Of a stretch of 64,000 bases of DNA, positions 8,644 through 16,654 are shown piece by piece; within the stretch, counting starts at the first letter, position 1, and each line of letters starts with the position of its first letter. The DNA lies in assembly GCF_026191635.1 (NCBI RefSeq), contig NZ_JAKRRW010000001.1:310001-374000 (forward strand), written 5' to 3'. The DNA is from Photobacterium obscurum (lineage in GTDB: Bacteria > Pseudomonadota > Gammaproteobacteria > Enterobacterales > Vibrionaceae). The translations under genes were made by a program, and so were the position numbers. The notes under the pieces were generated by a model. That model was not told the DNA's origin and searched no databases. It saw only the letters and a program-made list of their open reading frames with translations.

Positions 8644-10029
8644 TTACTGCTTAATTACCTGCGGGAGCGGATATTCATTATCTAAAACTGCCAGAGTAGG
8701 CTCATATAGACGCATATGAAGATAGAAATCGTCTTGTGGTGCCGGTAACCAATTACATGAAGTATCTGTTGGACGCGAATACTGAATACAAATAGATAAG
8801 GTGCCATCGTTGTTATAAGTCAGCTCATCATTACGGTTGGTAGAAATCGAATAGCGATCGATTTCATTCGGCACCATGAACAGATCATTCGCGTCATACA
8901 TAGTCAGTGACCAGAATGCCTCGGCCGGCGCATCAGCAGGCATGGTCATACGGTAGTTATTCCGACCTGATAATTGTTGACCCTCAGAGTCGGTATAACG
9001 GTTCGGGTACAGTGCGCGCTCCGGGACGTTCAGGCCAGCAGCACGCAGGTTAATACTGGCACGGCTCAGGTAGTCGTTACCGTAACGGCCACCTTCAAAC
9101 ATCATTGACCAACCATTGTTTAGGGTACCAATACTGCGCCCCGCATAATGAATGATTTCCTGGGATGACTTGATCGCACGAAGAAGCCCTTTTTTCTGAG
9201 CTTCGGTCAGATCATTGGGATTAAACGGCTTATCTGTGCCGATATTGATGTATTTAAACTGATCAACAATAGCTGCATCTTCCGGTAATGGGTTTTCGCG
9301 GATTTCTTTATCGATCAGGCTAAACCATTCCAAGCCTTCCGGCCTTGCCATTGGTGGAATGCCACCTTTTGCCTGACCTAGCTCAACCACACCGTGCGGC
9401 TTGCCATATTCAGACAGCGGGTAATTAATAAAGCCATCATGTACTTTCAGTGCCGCAGGCAGATCTTTTTTGCCAGCAACACCGGTACGCTGGATATACC
9501 AAACTTTTGGTGTACGAGACTCAATCACTCCGTCGATTCCGGCAGGAGTCTCCCCCTTCCAGCCTTTTTTCACTAGCAAAAACTTACTGCCTTCTTTACC
9601 GGCATTTTGTTGAATCAAATCATTGACTGAATCTGAATAAGCATCAAGTAACTGAACGATAAAATAACGATCATCAGTTCGAGGGATCTCAATGACCATA
9701 GGGCCAGACAGGTTAAGGTCAATATGCGATTGAGAATACAGGGTATCGTTGTTAACCGTTGGTACAATTTTATGTTGAGGACCGGACAATATCCGCGTTT
9801 TGCCCATCTCATTTATCGGTGCCATCGCATTATTCATCGGTTCATCCACCGATGTCGATGTTTGTCTTACCTGAGCAACAGTTAAAGGTCCAGTGCCATA
9901 AATAAACGCCTGCATACCAAGGTTATATGCTAACTCTTCTTCGGCGTTCATTACGTTACTTGCCATGGCAGGAGCCATCGTCGAACCCACCATTGCAACA
10001 ATGGCGGTAGAGAATAATGTTTTTTTCAT
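8644..10029 (-). CDS. Second secreted DUF1254/DUF1214 protein
   Basis: The protein has 461 residues from the ATG at 10029, beginning MKKTLFSTA. A TTG two codons upstream is less likely, because AGG lies seven bases before the ATG. It has a signal peptide ending near AMA at about residue 24, then a DUF1254 domain (about 35-180) and a C-terminal DUF1214 domain with EAFWSLTMYD and NEIDRYSI. It is clearly related to the protein at 3219-4655 but divergent, with a shorter signal region and the extra motif SCNWLPAPQDDFYLHMRLY near the C-terminus. It is the first gene of a leftward pair with the FadL-type gene and is divergent from the anSME gene. Two family members flanking one sulfatase suggests a shared pathway; the reaction is unknown. 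Confidence 0.85.
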   Translation of the reverse strand: MKKTLFSTAIVAMVGSTMAPAMASNVMNAEEELAYNLGMQAFIYGTGPLTVAQVRQTSTSVDEPMNNAMAPINEMGKTRILSGPQHKIVPTVNNDTLYSQSHIDLNLSGPMVIEIPRTDDRYFIVQLLDAYSDSVNDLIQQNAGKEGSKFLLVKKGWKGETPAGIDGVIESRTPKVWYIQRTGVAGKKDLPAALKVHDGFINYPLSEYGKPHGVVELGQAKGGIPPMARPEGLEWFSLIDKEIRENPLPEDAAIVDQFKYINIGTDKPFNPNDLTEAQKKGLLRAIKSSQEIIHYAGRSIGTLNNGWSMMFEGGRYGNDYLSRASINLRAAGLNVPERALYPNRYTDSEGQQLSGRNNYRMTMPADAPAEAFWSLTMYDANDLFMVPNEIDRYSISTNRNDELTYNNDGTLSICIQYSRPTDTSCNWLPAPQDDFYLHMRLYEPTLAVLDNEYPLPQVIKQ

Positions 10030-10232
10030 AAACAAGCCTAGTTAGTAGAACGATTGATTCAACCAATCCAGCTTACCAAATATATAAACATTAAATTTTA
10101 ATAACCACTATTAGAAATTCAAATTGACCAAGCCAGAATACAAAACCAGAATTTAACCGTTAAAAAACAACACATTAAGAAACAAGCAAAGAGTAAGCCT
10201 GGGTATTATTATACAGCGACAAATTATGAGGA

Positions 10233-10259
10233 TTGTTATTGTTTCAATCGATTGTTATT
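10233..10259. promoter_or_regulatory. LysR-type box and direct repeat in the divergent promoter region
   Basis: TTG-N9-CAA at 10233-10247 fits the T-N11-A dyad bound by LysR-type regulators. ATTGTTATT occurs twice (10232-10240 and 10251-10259), 19 bases apart, about two helical turns. The palindrome CAATCGATTG lies between. The region separates the divergent DUF1254 and anSME genes. Assignment to the LysR protein at 2233 is inference. Confidence 0.35.
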
Positions 10260-10294
10260 TTCCTCGTAAATATTGAATCAACTGATGAGGTCAT

Positions 10295-11443
10295 ATGACA
10301 TCGGCATCTCTTCCATTTAGTCTTTTTATTAAAGCTGAGAGCGCAAAGTGTAACTTGGACTGTTATTACTGCTATTACCTGCAAAGGGAAGGGAAGCAAC
10401 ATTCCAGCATGTCGGAACAGACTCTGGAACTAATAATTAAAAACCATATCCAGTCACAGCCGGAGAAATCCGAGCAGGTTGATTTCATCTGGCACGGCGG
10501 CGAACCAATGCTGCGTGGCCTGGAGTTCTATCAAAAGGCCGTCAAGCTCCAGCAAAAACATAGGGAAAATCGTCGTATCCTCAACACCATCCAGACCAAT
10601 GGTACCCTCATCAACCAACGCTGGGCTTCATTTTTTAAACAGCACCAGTTTATGGTCGGCATCAGCATCGACGGGCCGAACCTGCTGAACGACATCGCCC
10701 GGATCGACAAGCAAGGCAACTCCTCCTTTGAGCGTACTATGCGCGGCCTTCAGCATCTCAGGGATCAGCAGGTTGAGTTCAACACCCTGACGGTGATCAA
10801 CAACAAAACATACAGGCACGGCAAGGCCATCTATCAGTTCCTGAAGGAACATGGCAGCGGCTACATGCAGTTCCAACCCTGTATCGACCACGAACTCGAC
10901 CGACGCTCAGGCTATGACTGGAGCCTGACTGGCCAGCAGTGGGGGCAGTTTCTCTGCGAAACGTTCGATGAATGGTGCAAGGAGGATATTGGCAAGATAT
11001 ATGTCCAGTTCTTTGAAAACTGCCTGATGGTGTTGATTGGATACCCGAGCCAGATGTGCCATCACAGCCCGACTTGTGGACAGCAGCTCATGGCCGAGTC
11101 CAACGGCGATATATATAGCTGTGATCACTTTGGTTTTGACAATTACAAGCTGGGCAATGCCAACAATAGCCGCCTGAACAAGCTGGTGAGCTCGCCACAG
11201 CAACTCAAGTTTGGCCAAGACAAATGGGACGCCTTGAGCCAAAAATGTCAGTCCTGTGATTTCCTGCAGCTCTGCTACGGCGGCTGCCCTAAAAACAGAC
11301 TGGCCAGCACCTCCGACGGGGAACCGGTGAACGTGCTCTGCCAAGGCTATGATATCTTCTTCCGCTATGCCCTGCCGAGGCTGCTCAAAATGACCGATGC
11401 CATGCGCCAGGGCCATTCCCCGGCCCATTATCAGCTCTTATAG
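10295..11443 (+). CDS. Anaerobic sulfatase-maturating enzyme (radical SAM, SPASM)
   Basis: The 382-residue protein has the radical-SAM motif C19-x3-C23-x2-C26 (KCNLDCYYC), which holds the SAM-binding [4Fe-4S] cluster. The C-terminal SPASM cysteines follow (CHHSPTC, the YSCDHFG segment, then CQSCDFLQLCYGGC) for two auxiliary clusters. By family it oxidises the active-site Ser or Cys of sulfatases to C-alpha-formylglycine in the cytoplasm before export. The Ser-type motif in the sulfatase at 4695 makes that protein its expected substrate. The gene has its own divergent promoter region and a strong terminator (11468). GAGG lies six bases before the ATG. The length is close to that of known anSMEs (about 370-400). 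Confidence 0.92.
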   Translation: MTSASLPFSLFIKAESAKCNLDCYYCYYLQREGKQHSSMSEQTLELIIKNHIQSQPEKSEQVDFIWHGGEPMLRGLEFYQKAVKLQQKHRENRRILNTIQTNGTLINQRWASFFKQHQFMVGISIDGPNLLNDIARIDKQGNSSFERTMRGLQHLRDQQVEFNTLTVINNKTYRHGKAIYQFLKEHGSGYMQFQPCIDHELDRRSGYDWSLTGQQWGQFLCETFDEWCKEDIGKIYVQFFENCLMVLIGYPSQMCHHSPTCGQQLMAESNGDIYSCDHFGFDNYKLGNANNSRLNKLVSSPQQLKFGQDKWDALSQKCQSCDFLQLCYGGCPKNRLASTSDGEPVNVLCQGYDIFFRYALPRLLKMTDAMRQGHSPAHYQLL

Positions 11444-11467
11444 CAGCAGACCGTATATTCAAATAGA

Positions 11468-11502
11468 AAAAGCCCTGGGCAGTCGTTGCCCAGGGCTTTT
11501 TT
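11468..11502 (+). terminator. Terminator after the anSME gene
   Basis: AAAAGCCCTGGGCA and the complementary TGCCCAGGGCTTTT form a long GC-rich stem ending in six T, 25 bases after the stop codon. Confidence 0.9.
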
Positions 11503-11531
11503 CAATGCTTCTCTACTTCTCTAACCGTCGG

Positions 11532-11633
11532 TTAGAAACTCAGATCCGCCAGCGTTTCTCCCAGCCATTCGGACCGTTCCCAGCGCACGCGGATCATAGT
11601 TATGGCTCTAGGGTGCAGTCCATTTAAAGTCAT
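11532..11633 (-). pseudogene. Short GC-rich open frame, possible remnant of a gene 3' end
   Basis: This 33-codon reading frame (MTLNGLHPRA to ETLADLSF) stands out as a GC-rich patch in AT-rich intergenic DNA. Its second half, from an internal ATG at 11597, reads with tryptophans and charged residues like real coding sequence (RVRWERSEWLGE). A 17-bp palindrome (TCTAACCG-T-CGGTTAGA, 11520-11536) overlaps the stop codon. There is no clear ribosome site. It could be the decayed end of a lost gene or a genuine small protein; I do not recognise it. Confidence 0.3.
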
Positions 11634-11746
11634 TATCTATTTCTGGGTCGCTTTATTTCTGCAAGACTTTTAAACAGTTTTATATTCAGCGTAAAGTTTA
11701 TTACTTTTTCAAATTTACCTTATTAAGATAGTTCAATCAGATTATA

Positions 11747-11775
11747 TTGTTCATGATTAATGGCATCGTTATAAT
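11747..11775 (+). promoter_or_regulatory. Sigma-70-like promoter of the candidate sRNA
   Basis: TTGTTC at 11747-11752 and TATAAT at 11770-11775 are separated by 17 bases, the consensus spacing. No gene start follows within 400 bases, but a strong terminator does. Confidence 0.5.
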
Positions 11776-11781
11776 TATAAG

Positions 11782-11953
11782 CGCACAGAGTGTTATGTAT
11801 CACTCTTTAAATTTCATTCTTTTACTTTAAAGCGAATAGGTTGATGGATCATCAAAACCTAGATGCTTAACTGTAAATAATGATGCCGACAGCTAATGTT
11901 TATAAGCTCTCCAGCTTATTTCGCTGCAACTTATTAAGTTGCAGCTTTTTTTC
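11782..11953 (+). ncRNA. Candidate small RNA of about 170 nt
   Basis: Downstream of a good promoter (11747-11775) the sequence ends with two adjacent perfect hairpins. ATAAGCT/AGCTTAT (11902-11919, 4-base loop) is followed by GCTGCAACTT/AAGTTGCAGC (11923-11945, 3-base loop) and then a run of T, a classical intrinsic terminator. No protein gene ends here; the previous one has its own terminator 420 bases upstream. An 8-codon frame beginning MDHQNL at about 11842 has a weak ribosome site and might be incidental or a leader peptide. The transcript also could be a prematurely terminated leader of the clpC-like gene, which starts 250 bases further on. Not matched to a known sRNA family. Confidence 0.4.
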
Positions 11954-12205
11954 TAAAGACAAAACACCTCAAATGCCAGAGCATTACCATAGCTCTATTT
12001 ATCGCCCTTTCTACAATTACAGCCCGAACAAGCGCAAGTAGATATTCCCCATTCGACGAACTTATATATGAATATCATCAATAGCTAACATAGCAACGAT
12101 AAATCAACCAAAAGAGAAAGTTAGGACTATATTAATAAACAAGGGCTTGCCGCCGAGCACAGCCAAGATTAATCGGTATTTTTTGGAGTAAACAAGGAGC
12201 TGTGC

Positions 12206-14674
12206 ATGTTTCAGCAATACGTTCACCAAAGCACCCAGAAAGTTCATGAAATACTGCAACTGGCAGTGAACGAACTGCTTAACCTGCATTTGTATACGCT
12301 GACCTCCGACTTTATTCTGCTGGGTTTGTTACTTCAGGATAAATCTGAAGCCCTGGATATTCTGTCGTCCTTGCTGCCTGATCACGCCGCCAAACGCAAA
12401 GCGATGATGGATTTAATCTATCAGCAGCATCCACCCCAGCAAAACATCAACATCGAAAAGGTCACAACGGCTCCAGATGCCGATAAAACCCTTGAACTTG
12501 CCAGCCAGGAAGCCAACCGTATCGGTGATACGTATATCAGTACCGACATTTTACTGGTCGCACTATTTGACGATTTGTCCGGCCCTGCAGCCAAGATCCT
12601 GAAAACAACCGGATTAACCCAAAACAAAGTGCGCGCGGAATTACTGAAGAAGCGTGAAGGCAATATTATTACCACCGCCGATGCTGAAAGCCGGGTTAAC
12701 GTCCTAAAGGAGTTTACGGTAGACCTGACCGAGCAAGCGTTAAAAGGGGAGCTTGATCCGGTGATCGGACGCGAAGAGGAAATGCGGCGGGTAATCCAGA
12801 CTCTCTCCCGGCGCAAAAAGAACAACCCGGTGCTGATGGGTGAAGCCGGTGTCGGAAAAACCGTGATCGTAGAAGGTATCGCCCAGCGGATGGCCGAAGC
12901 GGACGTACCGGAAACCTTGCTCAATAAGCGCATATTATCTCTGGATATGGCACAGATAGTCGCGGGATCCAATATGCGCGGGGAGTTTGAACAACGATTG
13001 ATCAGCGTGCGAGATGCGATCATCGAGGCCGAAGGGCGCATTATTCTTTTCATTGATGAACTGCACACGGTGGTGGGGAGTGGAGCAACACCTGGCGGGT
13101 TAGATGCCCCCTCACTGCTCAAGACAGCACTGGCAAAAGGCAGCCTGCAAGTCATTGGAGCCGACACTACCGATGAATACCGCAAGTATGTCGAATCAGA
13201 CAAGGCGCTGGAGCGCCGCTTCCAGCCCATATTGGTCAAAGAACCCACGGTCGAAGAAACGGTACAAATCTTAGAAGGCATATCCCCAAAGTACGAAAAA
13301 CATCATCAAATCAGCTACGACAGCGAGGCGTTGCAAGCTGCCGCGCGCTTGTCGGAACGCTATATCGCTGATAGAAACTTGCCGGACAAAGCTGTTGACC
13401 TGCTTGATGAAGCCGGCGCCCAGAAACGCCTGCAGTTTATCGCCATGCCGACCAAACTGCGTAAACTGGAAAAACAGCGTCAACGCCTACTGAGTAAAAA
13501 GCAGGCCGCTTTTGATCAACAGGATTATGAAACCGCGGCCTCTCATCAAATGGAACTGAGTAAGATTCTGGAAGAGCTCGATGCAGAGCGGCAGGCATGG
13601 CAGCAAACCATCGCCAACACCACAAAGGTCGTCACCGCCGAAGATATTGCCGAAGTCGTCGCAAAGTGGACAAGCATTCCCGTGGCAAGAATGGTTGAAT
13701 CAGAAGCCGATAAACTTGGCCACATGGAAACGAATTTGCATAAACGTATTGCCGGTCAGGATGATGCCATTCGAGCCGTCTCCCATGCAATTCGACGCAA
13801 CCGTGCCGGCATTTCCGAATCGAAACGCCCTATCGGCTCCTTTCTGTTCCTAGGGCCAACCGGCTCGGGAAAAACCGCTTTGGCAAAAGCACTAACCGAG
13901 TTTTTGCTCGATGACGAGACACGGATAATCCAACTGGATATGTCGGAATATATGGAACGCCACGAAGTGTCAAAAATGATTGGCGCGCCTCCCGGTTATA
14001 TTGGCTATGGCGAAGGCGGACAGTTGACGGAAAAAGTTCGTCGGGCGCCCTACTCGGTTGTCCTGCTTGATGAAATTGAAAAAGCCCATCCGGATGTGTT
14101 CAATATGTTATTGCAGATCCTTGAAGATGGACACCTGACGGATGCCCAGGGCAGAAAAGTCTCGTTCCGCAATACGGTGATCATCGGCACTTCTAATCTG
14201 GGAGTCGAAACTTTGGGGCCCGAGCGAAAACAAATCGGATTCATGTACTCGGTCACTCCCAGCTATGAAGAAGCCAAGCGCAATGTACTGCAAGAGGTCA
14301 AACGCTTCTTCAAGCCAGAGTTTTTAAACCGCCTTGACGACATCATCGTGTTTCACTTTCTTGAACGCAATCATGTCCTGTTAATCGCCCACATGATGAT
14401 AGCCGAGCTGAAAACACGCCTTGAGGAGAAAGAAATCACCCTCATCGTCGATGAAGCAGTGATCGACAAATTGGCAACTGATGGATTTGATATTAATTTT
14501 GGAGCCCGTCCCTTACGCCGCGAGATAGAAAAACAACTGGAAAACCCGCTAGCGTCGTATCTCATCAACCAGGGCGGCAAAACCCAATGCGTCGTTGATG
14601 TCACGCTGGAAAGCCAAGAGATCTGTTTTCATGTTAACGGCGAGACAGTGATTAAAGGTCTGGATGTTCAGTAG
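12206..14674 (+). CDS. ClpC-type AAA+ unfoldase (Hsp100)
   Basis: The 822-residue protein has two AAA+ modules. Residues about 1-150 form the Clp N-domain. The first Walker A is G212-EAGVGK-T219, with the DELH Walker B shortly after. A short middle domain with a UVR-like segment (DQQDYETAASHQMELSKILE) lies around residues 430-470. The second Walker A is G550-PTGSGK-T557. The C-terminal part is very close to Bacillus ClpC in style (PEFLNRLDDIIVF, NFGARPLRR). An IGF tripeptide in the D2 pore region matches the loop by which ClpA/ClpC/ClpX dock onto ClpP. The short middle domain separates it from ClpB and ClpV. By family it would unfold proteins for ClpP or act as a disaggregase. It stands alone, with AAGGAG before the ATG. 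ClpC is not part of the usual enterobacterial set. Confidence 0.85.
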   Translation: MFQQYVHQSTQKVHEILQLAVNELLNLHLYTLTSDFILLGLLLQDKSEALDILSSLLPDHAAKRKAMMDLIYQQHPPQQNINIEKVTTAPDADKTLELASQEANRIGDTYISTDILLVALFDDLSGPAAKILKTTGLTQNKVRAELLKKREGNIITTADAESRVNVLKEFTVDLTEQALKGELDPVIGREEEMRRVIQTLSRRKKNNPVLMGEAGVGKTVIVEGIAQRMAEADVPETLLNKRILSLDMAQIVAGSNMRGEFEQRLISVRDAIIEAEGRIILFIDELHTVVGSGATPGGLDAPSLLKTALAKGSLQVIGADTTDEYRKYVESDKALERRFQPILVKEPTVEETVQILEGISPKYEKHHQISYDSEALQAAARLSERYIADRNLPDKAVDLLDEAGAQKRLQFIAMPTKLRKLEKQRQRLLSKKQAAFDQQDYETAASHQMELSKILEELDAERQAWQQTIANTTKVVTAEDIAEVVAKWTSIPVARMVESEADKLGHMETNLHKRIAGQDDAIRAVSHAIRRNRAGISESKRPIGSFLFLGPTGSGKTALAKALTEFLLDDETRIIQLDMSEYMERHEVSKMIGAPPGYIGYGEGGQLTEKVRRAPYSVVLLDEIEKAHPDVFNMLLQILEDGHLTDAQGRKVSFRNTVIIGTSNLGVETLGPERKQIGFMYSVTPSYEEAKRNVLQEVKRFFKPEFLNRLDDIIVFHFLERNHVLLIAHMMIAELKTRLEEKEITLIVDEAVIDKLATDGFDINFGARPLRREIEKQLENPLASYLINQGGKTQCVVDVTLESQEICFHVNGETVIKGLDVQ

Positions 14675-15047
14675 ACTCGACTTTATGACCATCATCCATG
14701 TAAGAATTTATATCACATAGTGTCTTTCGCTACGGTACCGAAGATAAGACCAACAAAGAATGATTAAGCAAAGTACTTCCACATCACCAAACAAGCGCCT
14801 CAAAACTCTCAACAAATCCGCAACGAGATTACCACAACTTACAAGCTGTAAAAGGCGTGAAGCGAGTAACGAACTAGGTTAGCTATATAAAGAAAGGAAA
14901 CAGACTTCTAAAGCAAATTAAGGTAAGCTATATCGAATTACGATTTGAACGACAAAACTATTGATTGCATTGCAATGCAATGCTTAATAGTTGAAAATAA
15001 CTGTAATCTAGCAATAAGTGGCAGCCATTTTGCTCAAAGCATAGGAA
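14675..15047. other. Intergenic region upstream of the glycan cassette
   Basis: These 373 bases hold no convincing gene. The only marked structure is the perfect 18-bp palindrome ATTGCATTGCAATGCAAT at 14964-14981, 66 bases before the first cassette gene. No ops/JUMPstart element was seen. Confidence 0.6.
14964..14981. promoter_or_regulatory. Perfect 18-bp palindrome upstream of the glycan cassette
   Basis: ATTGCATTGCAATGCAAT equals its own reverse complement with no spacer. Its place 66 bases upstream of the first gene fits an operator, but no regulator gene is linked to it. Confidence 0.4.
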
Positions 15048-15833
15048 ATGATTTTGAAAAATAGTGCATTAATAGGGTTTACAGGTTTTGTTGGCAGTAC
15101 CTTGTTAAAACAAACCAGTTTTGAACATTTGTATCGTTCAACAAATATCGATGAAATTCGAAATAACATTTTTGATACAGTTGTTTGCGCGGGAGCACCC
15201 GCTCAAAAATGGTTAGCTAATAAAGACCCCAAAAATGATAAAGCTATTTTGGATAACTTGATAGACCAGTTATCTACTATTAAGTGTAAGAAATTCATTC
15301 TTATTAGTACTGTTGATGTTTTTAGTACCCCAAATGAAGTAGATGAAAACTCACCTATTATTGAAAATGGTTTACACGCTTACGGATTACATCGAAGACA
15401 ATTGGAAAAATTTGTAATAAAAAATTTTGATGACTACCTAATTATAAGACTACCAGGGCTTGTTGGCCCAGGGTTAAAGAAAAACGTTATTTTTGATTTT
15501 TTAAATAACAATAATATTGATGCAATTGAAAGTCGTGGAATTTTCCAGTTTTACCCTATGGTTAATTTATGGTCAGATATACAAATTGCCATCAAAGCTA
15601 ATCTAAAAATAGTCCATCTTACATCTGAGCCTATCGTAGTTAGTGATATTGCAGAAGAAGGATTTGGGCTTTCATTCAAAAATGAAATTCATAAAACCAC
15701 AGCAAAATATAACATGAAAACCTGTTATTCTAAACTGTATTCCGGAATAAAAGGATATCAATACAGTAAGAAAGAAACACTTATTGCTATACGTGCTTAC
15801 GCTCAATCTGAAGCTAAAAAGGTAGTAGGATGA
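15048..15833 (+). CDS. SDR/NAD-dependent epimerase-like protein, atypical active site
   Basis: The 261-residue protein has a Rossmann start GFTGFVGS (about residues 10-17), the glycine pattern of extended short-chain dehydrogenases acting on nucleotide sugars. The ISTVDVFSTP segment (about 85-95) corresponds to the catalytic Ser/Thr region. The usual YxxxK is Y-G-L-H-R here, with Arg in place of the catalytic Lys. It is shorter than typical nucleotide-sugar epimerases (about 310-340). First gene of the AT-rich cassette; its stop overlaps the next start (ATGA). GGA precedes the ATG. A role in making or altering a sugar precursor is inferred from family and neighbours; activity may be altered by the Lys-to-Arg change. 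Confidence 0.7.
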   Translation: MILKNSALIGFTGFVGSTLLKQTSFEHLYRSTNIDEIRNNIFDTVVCAGAPAQKWLANKDPKNDKAILDNLIDQLSTIKCKKFILISTVDVFSTPNEVDENSPIIENGLHAYGLHRRQLEKFVIKNFDDYLIIRLPGLVGPGLKKNVIFDFLNNNNIDAIESRGIFQFYPMVNLWSDIQIAIKANLKIVHLTSEPIVVSDIAEEGFGLSFKNEIHKTTAKYNMKTCYSKLYSGIKGYQYSKKETLIAIRAYAQSEAKKVVG

Positions 15834-16654
15834 ACATTTCAATTTCCAATATCGCTTGGGATAAAAGAAACGACGATGAAGTTTCTTCAATTTTAAAAAA
15901 ATACGATCTAAAGCATATTGATATTGCTCCTACAAAATATTTTCCAAGTCCAAGCATGTCAACGGATTCTGATATCTTTTCCGTCAAAGAATATTGGGAC
16001 AAACAAGGAATCAGTATAATTGGTATGCAATCTCTCTTATTCGGCACTCAAGGATTAAATGTTTTTTCTGATGCTGAGAATCAAGATAAGATGCTATCTC
16101 ATTTATCTTCTATTTGTCACATCGGTAAATTATTAGACGCTAAAAAATTAGTTTTCGGTTCACCTAGGAATAGAGACAGATCTCTCCTAAATGATGATGA
16201 AACACGAATAATTGCAATCGATTTTTTTAATCGACTAGGTGATATAGCAGAAGAAAATAACGTCATTATTTGTTTAGAGCCAAACCCAACCTGCTATAAT
16301 TCAAACTTTATGGTTGATAGTTTAGAAACTGCATCAGTTGTTAAATCAATAAATCACTCTCATATCAAAATGCAGTTAGATGTAGGAGCTATGTACATAA
16401 ACAATGAAGATCCTAATATTATCATCCCTGATGTATGCAATCTTGTCGGTCATATCCATATTAGTGAACCCCAACTATCAGCAATAAATGCACATAATGA
16501 ATATCATCATAAAGTTGCACCATTATTGTCTCAATTTTTACCAGAAAAAGATATCACAATAGAAATGCTTACATCTAGTGAAACTCAGTCATCTCATGAA
16601 ATTAATAATAGCATTGAGTTTGTTATTCAAACATATAAAGAAATGGTCGCATGA
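15830..16654 (+). CDS. TIM-barrel sugar phosphate isomerase/epimerase-like protein
   Basis: The 274-residue protein resembles the xylose-isomerase-like TIM-barrel (AP endonuclease 2) family. The signs are the opening strand NISISNIAWD, the CLEPNP segment (about residue 145) carrying a metal-binding Glu, then KMQLDVGAMY with a metal-binding Asp, and GHIHISEP with His and Glu near 205-212. These acidic and histidine positions form the divalent-metal site of this family. The enzyme would isomerise or epimerise a sugar or related polyol; the substrate is unknown. It overlaps the SDR gene by four bases and the next gene by four bases, indicating translational coupling. Confidence 0.75.
   Translation: MNISISNIAWDKRNDDEVSSILKKYDLKHIDIAPTKYFPSPSMSTDSDIFSVKEYWDKQGISIIGMQSLLFGTQGLNVFSDAENQDKMLSHLSSICHIGKLLDAKKLVFGSPRNRDRSLLNDDETRIIAIDFFNRLGDIAEENNVIICLEPNPTCYNSNFMVDSLETASVVKSINHSHIKMQLDVGAMYINNEDPNIIIPDVCNLVGHIHISEPQLSAINAHNEYHHKVAPLLSQFLPEKDITIEMLTSSETQSSHEINNSIEFVIQTYKEMVA

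Noticed and set aside
10907..11428. A 173-codon antisense open frame inside the anSME gene.
   Set aside because: It is a shadow of the conserved SPASM-domain coding sequence and shows no ribosome site or family features.
12421..13281. A 286-codon antisense open frame inside the clpC-like gene.
   Set aside because: It is Ser/Arg-rich and opposite a strongly conserved AAA+ domain. Its openness follows from codon bias of the real gene.
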